From DATDCV01 sp036524155 (GTDB lineage Bacteria; Verrucomicrobiota; Verrucomicrobiia; Limisphaerales; UBA8199): a DNA stretch of 11,747 bases. The notes beneath the pieces are model-generated. The model had not been told where the DNA came from. It saw only the letters and a program-made list of their open reading frames with translations, and did no database searches. Both the position numbers and the translations under genes were made by a program. The DNA lies in assembly GCA_036524155.1 (NCBI GenBank), contig DATDCV010000085.1, forward strand, positions 1 to 11,747. The letters run 5' to 3'. Shown piece by piece: positions 1 through 7,498 of this stretch (positions are counted from its first letter, which is position 1; each line of letters starts with the position of its first letter).

Positions 1-3000
1 AGTGGGGTAAGCCCCGGAGTCATCCTGGCCGATGAAGAGGTTCAAACCAGTATAGAGCGTCCCTAAACCGGCGAGGGAGCGGGTATCGACGAGCAAACCG
101 TCGACGTACGAGGCAGCCACACCATTAGTGCGGTCGAACACGACCGCCAGTTGGTGCCAGGTCCCGTCGTTGATCAGCGGGCCACCAACCGGGTCGGCAA
201 TGATTGAGGCCCCGTCGACCGCCGTCCATTCAAATTGCCCGCCATCCTCAGTCAACACCCAGCCGTTATTATACGTGGACCGATGCGCATTCCCGATAAT
301 CGGCAGGTCGTTGAATCCCGTGGTGTACTTCAACCAGCAGGAAACAGTAAAGCTGTCCACTTCCGTGAAACGGAGATCCGGGTTGTCCAGCACGAACAGG
401 TATTGGTAAACGGAGGTCGCGGTCTGGGTGGTGAGTCTGACCCCTTGACCCAACTTGCCCGCCACCAACGGCGGGGGGCCGGACGCATAGGCGTCGTTGG
501 GGGGAACGCGACCCGATGAGTCCGTGAAATCGGTGTCGAATTTCAGGTGCAACACCAGGTCGTTTGTTGCGTTGGCAAAAGTCGGCGGCGCCAGGACGGT
601 GAGGGTTGCCGCCGTACTGTTGGTGGTGCCCACCGCGTTGGTGATGGTCACGGTGTAACTGCCTGTATCCGCAAAGGTGGCACTGGCGGTCGTCAACGCC
701 GAGGTCGTGGCGCCGGTGATCGCGGCGCCGTCCTTCTTCCATTGGTAGGCGAGCGGGTAGCTGCCCACCGCACCGACGGTCAGGGTGACAGGCGTGCCCA
801 CAACCACCGACTGTGACGCAGGCTCAGCCGTGATCAGCGGCGGCGTGGTGGTACCGTAGGCCCCCAGAGCGTACATTGTCGCGATGGTGTCCGCGGACAA
901 GATCTTGCTGTAAACCGCGACCTCGTCGATCACTCCATCAAACACTTGACCAGCCCATTGATTGGTGCCGATCCAGACCAGGGAATTGCCCCGCGTGAGC
1001 GCGGAAGCAGTTACAGAACTGATGAAGCGGCCGTTAACATAGAATTTCGCGCCAGCGGCGGCTCCGGGCTGGAACGTCACCGCGACATGTTGCCACTCCC
1101 CGGCCGTCACCGCGGCGGCGCTATCGTGGTCCAGAATACCGGGCGTGGTGAGCCGTAGTAGGTTGTTATTCAGCTTGAAAAACCAACTCCCGTATTCCCC
1201 GACGATGGCCTTGTTTTGGGTTGCGTCCAGGGCGTTCGGCTTGACCCACGCGGTTGCGGATATCGGCCCCGGCAACCCGAGGCTGCTGCTTTGGACGCCG
1301 GAGTCTGTGGCGTTGAAAGTATAGGCCGTGTTGTTGGCTTCAAAGCCCGGATACGTGGGTGAACTCGGCCCCGGAGTGCCAGCCGTGACACTGCTGAATA
1401 TCAGTCCGTCGTATCCTCCGGCCCAATCGAATGCGGTCGTGCTGCCGGCGGACTCGCCAAGGCGCCAGTAGGCGACGGGACCCGCGTTTACAGCAGCCTC
1501 TTCGTAACTACCCGCTGGCGGCGTCCGGAGGCTCAGTTGCGCTCCCGCGCTCACCACACCGCCGGCCAGGTTCGTGACGCCCGCAGAATACATGGCCGCG
1601 TCACCGGCGGAAATATTCGTGAGCACCAGCACCGTGTTCGTGGCTCCAGAAATATCCGCGCCGCCCTTCTTCCACTGATAGGTCAACGGAGGCGTTCCTG
1701 CCGCCTGGACGGTGAAGCGGGTACTGCTGCCGGCGTAAACGGTACGAGGTAACGGTTGGCTGGTAATTGTCGGTGCGGTCAGCGGAATGATCTCCACATA
1801 AGCCCAAGCGCTGGCCGCAGTGCCGAGCGTGTTCGTGGCGGTCAGGAAATAGCTGCCGCTCTGCGTCGGGTCGGTCGGGTCGAGCTTCAGGACCGTGTTC
1901 GTGGCGTTTGCCACGGCCCTGGTGGTCAGGCCGTCAGGGGTCACATAGTACCACTGAAGCTGCATCGGCAGGCTCCCCGCGATCACGCAGCCCAACGCAA
2001 CCGGGTAGGGAGCCCAGTTGGTCTGAGCTACCGGGTCCGCGGCGATGGTCGGTGCGGCCGTCATACCGGGGCTCACGCCCAGGGCGGCCTCATAGTGCGC
2101 CTGTACCCGCTCCGGCGATAGCACCGTCGGGTAAACCGCAACTTCGTCCAATACACCGTTCCAAAAGTAATTGCCGATGGGCCCTTCCGTCGCCCCGGCC
2201 CCAATTCGCAGTGGGCTGGTGCTGTTGGGCGAGACGGAGACGTTCACTTTGCCGCTGATCAACTGCCCATTCACATAGAAGACTTTGGTGCGCCCGACAG
2301 CGTCATAGCTGCCGACCAGGTGCGTCCACTGTCCGGCAACGACGTCCGCACTGGCTCCGGCGACCACGTCCCATCCTGGGCCAGTCCAAAATTCCCAGCG
2401 GGTTGCGCCGCTAAATGGAGCCGCATAGAAAATATAGCCGTTGGCGCTGCCGCGGCTGGTTACCGGGGATTGGTGTGTGCCGGCCCAGGTGCCGAGATTA
2501 GCCCAGCATTCAAAGGTGAAGTTTGACGTATTCAGCGCCGGCTTCTGCTGAACTTCGATCCTGCTGGGGCTGCCACCAAAGGTCATCGCGGGATTTGCGT
2601 CTCCGACCAGGGCACCCGCCGCGCCGCCCACGATACCGTTCGGCGGCGCCAGAACCTCGCCATTCCCGCCAGAACCAACCGAGCCGGAGTTGGCGATCAC
2701 GGTTCCGGTGTCGGTCCCCGCGGGCTCGTTGAGCTGCCAATAACCGATGGGTTGATCGGCAAGAACGGCTGCTGGGTAACCGGCGGGATTATTAATGGCG
2801 GCGGCGTAGTGCGCGGCGATTTGGGCAGGCGTCAGGATGTTGGTATAAACCGCCGCGTCGTCCAGCGCGCCGGTAAAGGCCTCGCCGCCGAGCCCTGTTG
2901 CCCCGAGGGCGAGCGGATTCGCCGTGGTGATGATGTTGTTGAGCGTCTTACGAGCGCCCAACTGGACACCATTGGTATAGAAATACAGATAGGTGTTGCT

Positions 3001-3546
3001 GCGGACCAGCGCCAGGTGATACCACGTGCCGACTGCCCAGGGTGCTGCAAAGTCCGAGTTCACGTCGGCGACCCCCAATCCGGTCATGCGCAACCGGTCG
3101 GCGCCATAAAGTGTGAAACCATAGCCCTGGCCAGCAGAGCCATTCGAAATCAGTCGCTGGGTTCCACTAGGCGCCACCGTTGGTTTGGCCCAAACTTCCA
3201 GGGTAAATGGGGTCGTGCCAGTGAAGTTAAAAGCCGCCGAGTTGGTGATACTCACGCGTCCCGCCCCACCCCGGAACCGGTAGGCGGAACTGCCGGTATA
3301 CGCTCCGGCCTCCCCGCCCCGGACATAGCCAACATACGTGCCGGTTCCGCTATCACCGAGGCTGCCGCTGTTGGTGACGATGCCAATCGGGTCCACGTAC
3401 GACGGCATTTCCCCGAGTCGCCAGTATCCGGCTGGCGCGTCGGCCATAATTGTGGATGAGTAGTCCGCGGGGACGGCTTGGAATGCCGTGAAAAGAAGTG
3501 CGGATACGACACCTGCAAACAGACCTGTAGCGGTTTTAATTTTCAT
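1..3546 (-). CDS. Large secreted LamG / Ig-like multidomain protein (N-terminal 1182 residues; 3' end outside window)
   Basis: Reading the minus strand from the ATG at 3546 gives one uninterrupted frame to base 1, so the gene runs off the window. Residues 1-27 look like a Sec signal peptide: Lys at 2 and 4, a hydrophobic stretch at about 8-23, and a probable cut after Ala24 or Ala27. Four LamG/concanavalin-like segments follow, at about 40-250, 268-488, 692-895 and 996-1182+. The first three open with a GYWRLGE-like motif (40-46, 268-274, 692-698) and close with a D(D/E)(A/V)AVY strand. Ig-like segments lie at about 498-586, 591-674 and 902-985; the last two carry YQWKK and a (D/A)xxxYxxxxTN pattern. 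LamG and Ig folds usually bind carbohydrate or mediate adhesion, and such proteins are typically cell-surface or secreted. The specific ligand is unknown. No catalytic domain is seen in the part present. No strong Shine-Dalgarno precedes the start, which was chosen because the signal peptide follows it directly. Confidence 0.9.
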   Translation of the reverse strand, partial: MKIKTATGLFAGVVSALLFTAFQAVPADYSSTIMADAPAGYWRLGEMPSYVDPIGIVTNSGSLGDSGTGTYVGYVRGGEAGAYTGSSAYRFRGGAGRVSITNSAAFNFTGTTPFTLEVWAKPTVAPSGTQRLISNGSAGQGYGFTLYGADRLRMTGLGVADVNSDFAAPWAVGTWYHLALVRSNTYLYFYTNGVQLGARKTLNNIITTANPLALGATGLGGEAFTGALDDAAVYTNILTPAQIAAHYAAAINNPAGYPAAVLADQPIGYWQLNEPAGTDTGTVIANSGSVGSGGNGEVLAPPNGIVGGAAGALVGDANPAMTFGGSPSRIEVQQKPALNTSNFTFECWANLGTWAGTHQSPVTSRGSANGYIFYAAPFSGATRWEFWTGPGWDVVAGASADVVAGQWTHLVGSYDAVGRTKVFYVNGQLISGKVNVSVSPNSTSPLRIGAGATEGPIGNYFWNGVLDEVAVYPTVLSPERVQAHYEAALGVSPGMTAAPTIAADPVAQTNWAPYPVALGCVIAGSLPMQLQWYYVTPDGLTTRAVANATNTVLKLDPTDPTQSGSYFLTATNTLGTAASAWAYVEIIPLTAPTITSQPLPRTVYAGSSTRFTVQAAGTPPLTYQWKKGGADISGATNTVLVLTNISAGDAAMYSAGVTNLAGGVVSAGAQLSLRTPPAGSYEEAAVNAGPVAYWRLGESAGSTTAFDWAGGYDGLIFSSVTAGTPGPSSPTYPGFEANNTAYTFNATDSGVQSSSLGLPGPISATAWVKPNALDATQNKAIVGEYGSWFFKLNNNLLRLTTPGILDHDSAAAVTAGEWQHVAVTFQPGAAAGAKFYVNGRFISSVTASALTRGNSLVWIGTNQWAGQVFDGVIDEVAVYSKILSADTIATMYALGAYGTTTPPLITAEPASQSVVVGTPVTLTVGAVGSYPLAYQWKKDGAAITGATTSALTTASATFADTGSYTVTITNAVGTTNSTAATLTVLAPPTFANATNDLVLHLKFDTDFTDSSGRVPPNDAYASGPPPLVAGKLGQGVRLTTQTATSVYQYLFVLDNPDLRFTEVDSFTVSCWLKYTTGFNDLPIIGNAHRSTYNNGWVLTEDGGQFEWTAVDGASIIADPVGGPLINDGTWHQLAVVFDRTNGVAASYVDGLLVDTRSLAGLGTLYTGLNLFIGQDDSGAYPT

Positions 3547-3830
3547 AACGAACTGTGGGTTGAGTTGTATTCGTGCATGAATTGCTGTCCCACACGACAC
3601 GCAAGAGAAGCAGCAAAGCACAGCGCATGGAATCGGGGGACAGGCATAGTCCATACCTACCAAGCGGCCTCGACATAGCAAGAAAAATCGGACAGCAAAA
3701 TCGGCTGCACCACGAGATGCGAGAAGCGGTGTGACCTACAGTACGCAGCATGAGAGGTGCAAGCCGGAAGCAAACCAACGGGGACCGTGCCGTCCCGACG
3801 CTCCGGCGAGGTTTTGACCGCCGCAGCTCT
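3547..3830. other. Intergenic region between dxs and the LamG/Ig gene
   Basis: These 284 bases separate two minus-strand genes and should hold the promoter of the LamG/Ig gene. No convincing -35/-10 pair was found. A minus-strand open frame (3536-3778) overlaps the signal-peptide start in another frame and is Cys/Arg/Leu-rich, so it is treated as non-coding. A GC-rich hairpin sits close to the dxs stop and is listed separately. Confidence 0.6.
3781..3796 (-). terminator. Weak hairpin after dxs, possible terminator
   Basis: GGGAC (3781-3785) and GTCCC (3792-3796) form a perfect 5-bp GC stem with a 6-base loop, 34 bases past the dxs stop in the direction of transcription. On the minus strand it is followed by a partly T-rich stretch but no proper T run. 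It may slow or end dxs transcription; as an intrinsic terminator it is weak. Confidence 0.25.
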
Positions 3831-5837
3831 TTAAGGGTTCAACGCCTCCACAGGCGGCCGCTCCCGCCGGACGGGAGAAGGCGTCGAGCCGGAAAACTCC
3901 GCGTAGACTTTGGCGACGACCTTCTCGACGGTGAGCCCGTACTTGTGGCGCAAATCCTCGACAGTGGTCGCGTGTTCGATGAACTGGTCGGGCCAGCCGA
4001 CCTGGATCACCGGGGTGGTAATCCGTTTCTCATTGAGAAGTTCCAGCACGGCGCTGCCGTATCCGCCCGCGATCACATGGTCTTCAAACGTCACGAGGAC
4101 TTCAGCCGCTCGGCCGAAGAACTCCGTCACGCCGGCATCCAGTGGTTTGGCGAATCGTGGGTTTACGACGGCCACGTCGTAGCCTTCCGTCCGCAGTTGG
4201 GCGGCGGCCTGCCGGCCCAACCGCATCATGTTGCCCAGCGGAAACAGAGCGACTTTGCGGCCGCCATTGTTGGCAAAGCCATCAAGGACCTCAGCCTTGC
4301 CGACTTCCAGCAACCGCGGTTGATTCTTAATGGGCACGCCTTCGGCCGGGCCCCGGGGGTAACGGATGAACGCCGGGTGCGGTTGCTGCGTGGCGGTGAA
4401 CATCATGTCCACCAGTTCATCCTCGTCCTTCGGAGCCATTAGGACGCAGTTGGGCACATGGCGCAGATAGGCGATATCAAACAGCCCATGGTGGGTAGGC
4501 CCGTCCTGGGCGGACAAACCGGCCCGGTCCATGCAAAAGGTCACCGGCAGGTCTTGCAGCGCCGCATCATGAACGATGCAGTCGTAGGCCCGCTGCAGAA
4601 AAGTCGAGTAAATCGCGCAGACGGGCCGAAGGCCCATCGTGGCCATGCCGCAGGCGAATAGCACGGCATGCTCCTCCGCAATCCCCACATCGTAATACCG
4701 ATTTGGCATTGCTTTTTCGAGCAGCTTCAAACTCGTGCCGCTGGGCATCGCGGCGGTAATGCCCACCACGCGCGGGTCTGCCTGGCACAAACGCACCATC
4801 GCCTGGCCGAAAACGTCCTGCCAGTTGGGCGGCGTGCCCGGCTTCGCGGGGGGAGTTGCCCCAGTCGTCACATCATACGGCCCGAGCCCGTGAAATTTTT
4901 CCGGGTTCTTGAGCGCCGCCTCGTACCCCTTCCCTTTGCGGGTCAGCACGTGAATCACGATGGGGTGGTCGCACGTTTTGGCGAACTCGAGCGTGCTGAC
5001 CAGCAGCGGGAGGTTGTGGCCGTCGATGGGGCCGAGGTACCGAATTCCCATCTCTTCGAAAATCAGGCTGCTGCCATACCCGCCGCGGCCATCCGACTCG
5101 CTGGTCGTCGGCATCGGCTTCAGCCCGACCTCGGTCAGCGCACCCTTGAACCCTTCCTCAGCTTTGTGCGCCAGTTTCAAAGCGACCTCGCCCTTGGGCA
5201 ACCGGCGCAGGAACCCCTCAAAATCCCGCGCCAGCTTGTTGTAAGAGGGGTGCGTGATGAGCTTGTTCAGATAACTGGAAATGGCGCCGACATTCTTGGC
5301 GATGCTCCACTCGTTATCGTTCAGAATCCCGATAAACCGGTTCGTAGTGTGCGCGATGTTGTTGAGCGCCTCGAACGAGATGCCGTTGGTCAGGGCGGCG
5401 TCGCCGAAGATGGCGACCACGTGCTCATCGGTCCCGCGCTGGTCGCGCGCGGCACAGATGCCCAGCGCGGCCGAGAGGGCGGTGCCGGCATGAGCCGCGC
5501 CGTAGCAGTCGTGCTCACTTTCGGACCGAAGCGCAAAGCCGCATAAACCGCCGGTGCTGCGAATCGTGGGAAACCGATCGCGGCGTCCGGTCAGGATCTT
5601 GTGGACATAAATCTGATGACTGACGTCCCAGACGAACTTGTCTTTGGGGGTGTTAAAGACGAAATGGAGGGCGACGGTCAACTCCACCACCCCCAGATTA
5701 GGTCCCAGGTGCCCGCCGTTTTTCGACAGACCGATGATCAACTCCTGCCGGATCTCCTCCGCCAGGCGCTGCAACTGGGCCATGCTTAGTTTCTTGACCT
5801 GCGCGGGGCTCGCCACCAACTCCAGGTGCTCGTTCAT
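3831..5837 (-). CDS. dxs: 1-deoxy-D-xylulose-5-phosphate synthase
   Basis: A cytosolic TPP enzyme that condenses pyruvate with glyceraldehyde 3-phosphate to DXP, the entry step of the MEP isoprenoid pathway (DXP also feeds thiamine and pyridoxal synthesis). The full three-domain layout is present: GGHLGPNLG with His43; WDVSHQIYVHK at 70-80; the Mg-TPP motif GDAALTNG at 145-152 with NDNEWS at 173-178; LGPIDGHN at 268-275; the catalytic Glu388 in GIAEEHAV; DRAG at 437-440 followed by DGPTHHG with Asp445 and His449; and IRYPRG at 491-496. It has 668 residues, against about 620-640 for typical Dxs. The excess is an insert at about 235-256 and a C-terminal tail from about 649. GDA replaces the usual GDG and DVSHQ replaces DVGHQ. 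From memory, I believe this form is shared by other Verrucomicrobiota. It lies 61 bases downstream of xseB on the same strand. No clear Shine-Dalgarno precedes the ATG at 5837, but alignment with the family N-terminus supports that start. Confidence 0.96.
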   Translation of the reverse strand: MNEHLELVASPAQVKKLSMAQLQRLAEEIRQELIIGLSKNGGHLGPNLGVVELTVALHFVFNTPKDKFVWDVSHQIYVHKILTGRRDRFPTIRSTGGLCGFALRSESEHDCYGAAHAGTALSAALGICAARDQRGTDEHVVAIFGDAALTNGISFEALNNIAHTTNRFIGILNDNEWSIAKNVGAISSYLNKLITHPSYNKLARDFEGFLRRLPKGEVALKLAHKAEEGFKGALTEVGLKPMPTTSESDGRGGYGSSLIFEEMGIRYLGPIDGHNLPLLVSTLEFAKTCDHPIVIHVLTRKGKGYEAALKNPEKFHGLGPYDVTTGATPPAKPGTPPNWQDVFGQAMVRLCQADPRVVGITAAMPSGTSLKLLEKAMPNRYYDVGIAEEHAVLFACGMATMGLRPVCAIYSTFLQRAYDCIVHDAALQDLPVTFCMDRAGLSAQDGPTHHGLFDIAYLRHVPNCVLMAPKDEDELVDMMFTATQQPHPAFIRYPRGPAEGVPIKNQPRLLEVGKAEVLDGFANNGGRKVALFPLGNMMRLGRQAAAQLRTEGYDVAVVNPRFAKPLDAGVTEFFGRAAEVLVTFEDHVIAGGYGSAVLELLNEKRITTPVIQVGWPDQFIEHATTVEDLRHKYGLTVEKVVAKVYAEFSGSTPSPVRRERPPVEALNP
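3861..3877. repeat. Perfect inverted repeat inside the dxs 3' end
   Basis: CTCCCG (3861-3866), loop CCGGA, CGGGAG (3872-3877). It falls in the codons for the PSPVRRER part of the Dxs tail, beyond the conserved C-terminus of the family. The base sequence resembles hairpin-type dispersed repeats common in this kind of genome, but only one copy is in the window. Confidence 0.45.
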
Positions 5838-5898
5838 AATGTAAAACCGGGCAAATCAATGCCGCCTGAATGATTCTCGCCGTGCCTGCGGATGCAGT

Positions 5899-6186
5899 TC
5901 AACCTTCGGGCTTCTCCACGGGAGGCTGGGCCTGTTTCAACTGCAACTCACCCGCGGCATTTTTCTCCAGCCGCTGGATCTTCACTTCGGCCTCCGCCAG
6001 CTTCTGCTGGCAGATCCCCGCCAACTGCGTGCCTTCCTCGTACTTGGCCAGCAGCCCTTCCAGAGGCAAATCGTCCTTCTCCATCGCTTCCACGATGGCT
6101 TCCAGCTTCTTTAGAGCCTCTTCGAACGGCAGATTCCCAGATTTTGCGGGACTGTTGGATCCCGCAGTCTTCGTGGTCGTAGACAC
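5899..6186 (-). CDS. xseB: Exodeoxyribonuclease VII small subunit
   Basis: XseB is the small cytosolic subunit of exonuclease VII, which degrades single-stranded DNA to oligonucleotides together with XseA. The family signature is clear: LPFEEALKKLEAIVEAMEKD, followed by LPLEGLLAKYEEG and a charged helix, CQQKLAEAEVKIQRLEK. Both helices of the family are complete. The tail (about 20 residues, Gln/Pro/Glu/Lys-rich) is variable. The start is uncertain. A GTG at 6186 gives 95 residues and a polar N-terminus (STTTKTAGS) typical of the family. ATGs at 6216 and 6228 would add a hydrophobic LCLSFVVV stretch unlike XseB, and none of the starts has a good Shine-Dalgarno. The gene lies just upstream of dxs, an arrangement that recalls the xseB-ispA-dxs order of enterobacteria. 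xseA is not in the window. Confidence 0.88.
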   Translation of the reverse strand: MSTTTKTAGSNSPAKSGNLPFEEALKKLEAIVEAMEKDDLPLEGLLAKYEEGTQLAGICQQKLAEAEVKIQRLEKNAAGELQLKQAQPPVEKPEG

Positions 6187-6270
6187 AACCACAAAACTAA
6201 GGCAAAGCCGGTCCATCGGCAAGCTCATCTGACGCGCCCGAACCATCGGTAAACACGGGGAAGTATTGAT

Positions 6271-6298
6271 TTGACGGCACCGCGCCAATCGGCAGAAT
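6271..6298 (+). promoter_or_regulatory. Candidate sigma-70-type promoter of the tRNA gene
   Basis: TTGACG (6271-6276, 5 of 6 to consensus) is followed after 16 bases by CAGAAT (6293-6298, 4 of 6). The predicted transcription start would be around 6305, a few bases before the tRNA 5' end at 6309. The position fits a tRNA promoter well. Confidence 0.5.
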
Positions 6299-6308
6299 AA
6301 CAAAGGCC

Positions 6309-6383
<75 letters not shown>

Positions 6384-6405
6384 TCGCAAATCGCCGCTTC
6401 GATAC

Positions 6406-6445
6406 TCCACGCTTTGGCGGTTCCATGCTCCACCGCTCTAACGCT
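6406..6445. repeat. Short array of imperfect 8-bp repeats
   Basis: Five consecutive octamers keep an exact 8-base register: TCCACGCT (6406), TTGGCGGT (6414, divergent), TCCATGCT (6422), CCACCGCT (6430) and CTAACGCT (6438). Four of them share an approximate YCCAYGCT consensus. The array lies between the tRNA 3' end and the stop of the convergent membrane-protein gene. It is immediately followed by a small palindrome ACGCTTCAGCGT (6441-6452) that overlaps the last unit. Function unknown. Confidence 0.5.
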
Positions 6446-6483
6446 TCAGCGTCCCGCCGCTAGCACCGTTAAGCCCCTCGTGC

Positions 6484-7212
6484 CTACTGTCCCAGGGGCG
6501 GAAAATGGATCTTGGGATGATGCGGAAACAGCAGGCCCGCGAGAAGTGGCAGCGGCACAACCGGCAGAAAGAAGAAGGGCACAACGACGCCCAACGGATA
6601 GTGCCACCACCGGACCCGGCGTGCCAGGCGGTCGGCGGGGACACAAAAAGCCGGGAGATAGACCATCAGGCCATAGACGAAGATCCAAAAACCAGCCTGC
6701 AGAAGGTTGCCCGGGCCGAATGACAGCGCTTCAGCCAAGGTGCCCGTAAGGCCGAACATCAGGAAAGCCGCGAAAGGACTGAAGGAGTATCGCCAGAGCA
6801 TCAGGGCCCAGCCGACAAACATGGGAACAAACACCACCACGCTGTGGAGCGCGACAACATCGAGGTAATTGGCTGAAGCCGTGATATAGGCCGCCCCGAC
6901 TTGGACGCCGAAAAGCGGGGCCAGGTTGGTCATGGTGGTCGTGACCGCTTCCTCCAACAGAGCCAGCACGGTCGCGAACAGCACGAATTTCAGCCGCCAG
7001 TCCCACGGAATCCGCGAGATGAACGCCCGGATGGGCTCGCGGAACCGAACCATCAGGCCGCCACCGAGCAGCACCCAGAGCAGAATGAGGCCCCAGGCCA
7101 TCCCAAGCACCGCCCGTGTGATTCGGCTCCGGAGGTTAAGCGCCGTGACGGCAGAGGTCGACAACAGCACCCAAAGCAGAAGGCCGACAACCAGTTTGCG
7201 TTGCCAGGTCAT
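6484..7212 (-). CDS. Hypothetical polytopic membrane protein
   Basis: I do not recognise the family. The 242-residue protein is strongly hydrophobic, with about six or seven likely membrane segments, at roughly residues 7-25, 33-55, 74-88, 117-140, 145-161, 171-190 and 204-228, and a His/Pro-rich C-terminal end. Acidic residues lie in or at the edge of membrane segments: Glu87-Glu88 in LALLEEAVTTTMTN, Asp118 in a segment that also holds His123, and Glu161 in TGTLAEALSFG. The paired Glu recalls the CPBP intramembrane protease family, but the Arg of its EExxxR motif and a clear HxxxN are absent, so that name is not given. The ATG at 7212 is chosen because it starts directly before the first membrane segment and has a weak GAGA upstream. 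A GTG at 7254 would add 14 polar residues. It is transcribed away from the FGGY gene. Confidence 0.75.
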   Translation of the reverse strand: MTWQRKLVVGLLLWVLLSTSAVTALNLRSRITRAVLGMAWGLILLWVLLGGGLMVRFREPIRAFISRIPWDWRLKFVLFATVLALLEEAVTTTMTNLAPLFGVQVGAAYITASANYLDVVALHSVVVFVPMFVGWALMLWRYSFSPFAAFLMFGLTGTLAEALSFGPGNLLQAGFWIFVYGLMVYLPAFCVPADRLARRVRWWHYPLGVVVPFFFLPVVPLPLLAGLLFPHHPKIHFPPLGQ

Positions 7213-7498
7213 TAAATTCTCGCGTCGCGCCTCAACTCTAGCTTCTGGAAACACCGTGCGTCAAACCCGTGTGGGCCCGGAGTGTCTCACCTTCATGCCT
7301 GGTTGCCTCAGCATCCCCAGCGCTGTCAAGAATTTCGCGGCCGTTGCTCCAATTTGGTACAGCTCCAAATTGCGCGAGCCCGCAGTCGAAAAATAAATGT
7401 CCGGAAACAACGGAGTCTGCCACATAGTTGGGCTTTGAAGCGCCATGCGGGCGTTAACTCGACCGGGGCACGATACTTGCGTAAATCCGCTGAGGCTT
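7213..7498. other. Divergent intergenic region
   Basis: These 286 bases separate the membrane-protein gene (minus) from the FGGY gene (plus) and should carry both promoters. No convincing -35/-10 pair was found for either. Two minus-strand open frames of 61 codons (7238-7423 and 7261-7446) overlap each other; neither has a ribosome binding site and neither is annotated as a gene. A short TGAGG at 7491-7495 precedes the FGGY start by only 3 bases. Confidence 0.55.

Noticed and set aside
2752..3459. Plus-strand frame of 235 codons within the LamG/Ig gene
   Set aside because: The minus strand is continuously open with signal peptide and LamG/Ig repeats, so the plus frame is a shadow.
3536..3778. 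Small minus-strand frame upstream of the LamG/Ig gene as a leader peptide
   Set aside because: Overlaps the real start in another frame, has no ribosome binding site and an implausible Cys/Arg/Leu-rich composition.
3750..4442. Plus-strand frame of 230 codons at the dxs 3' end
   Set aside because: Mostly antisense to dxs, with no recognisable domain; a shadow of the dxs reading frame.
4668..5546. Long plus-strand frame of 292 codons antisense to dxs
   Set aside because: It lies wholly inside dxs, is rich in Arg/His/Gly as expected of a GC-rich mirror frame, and shows no family motifs.
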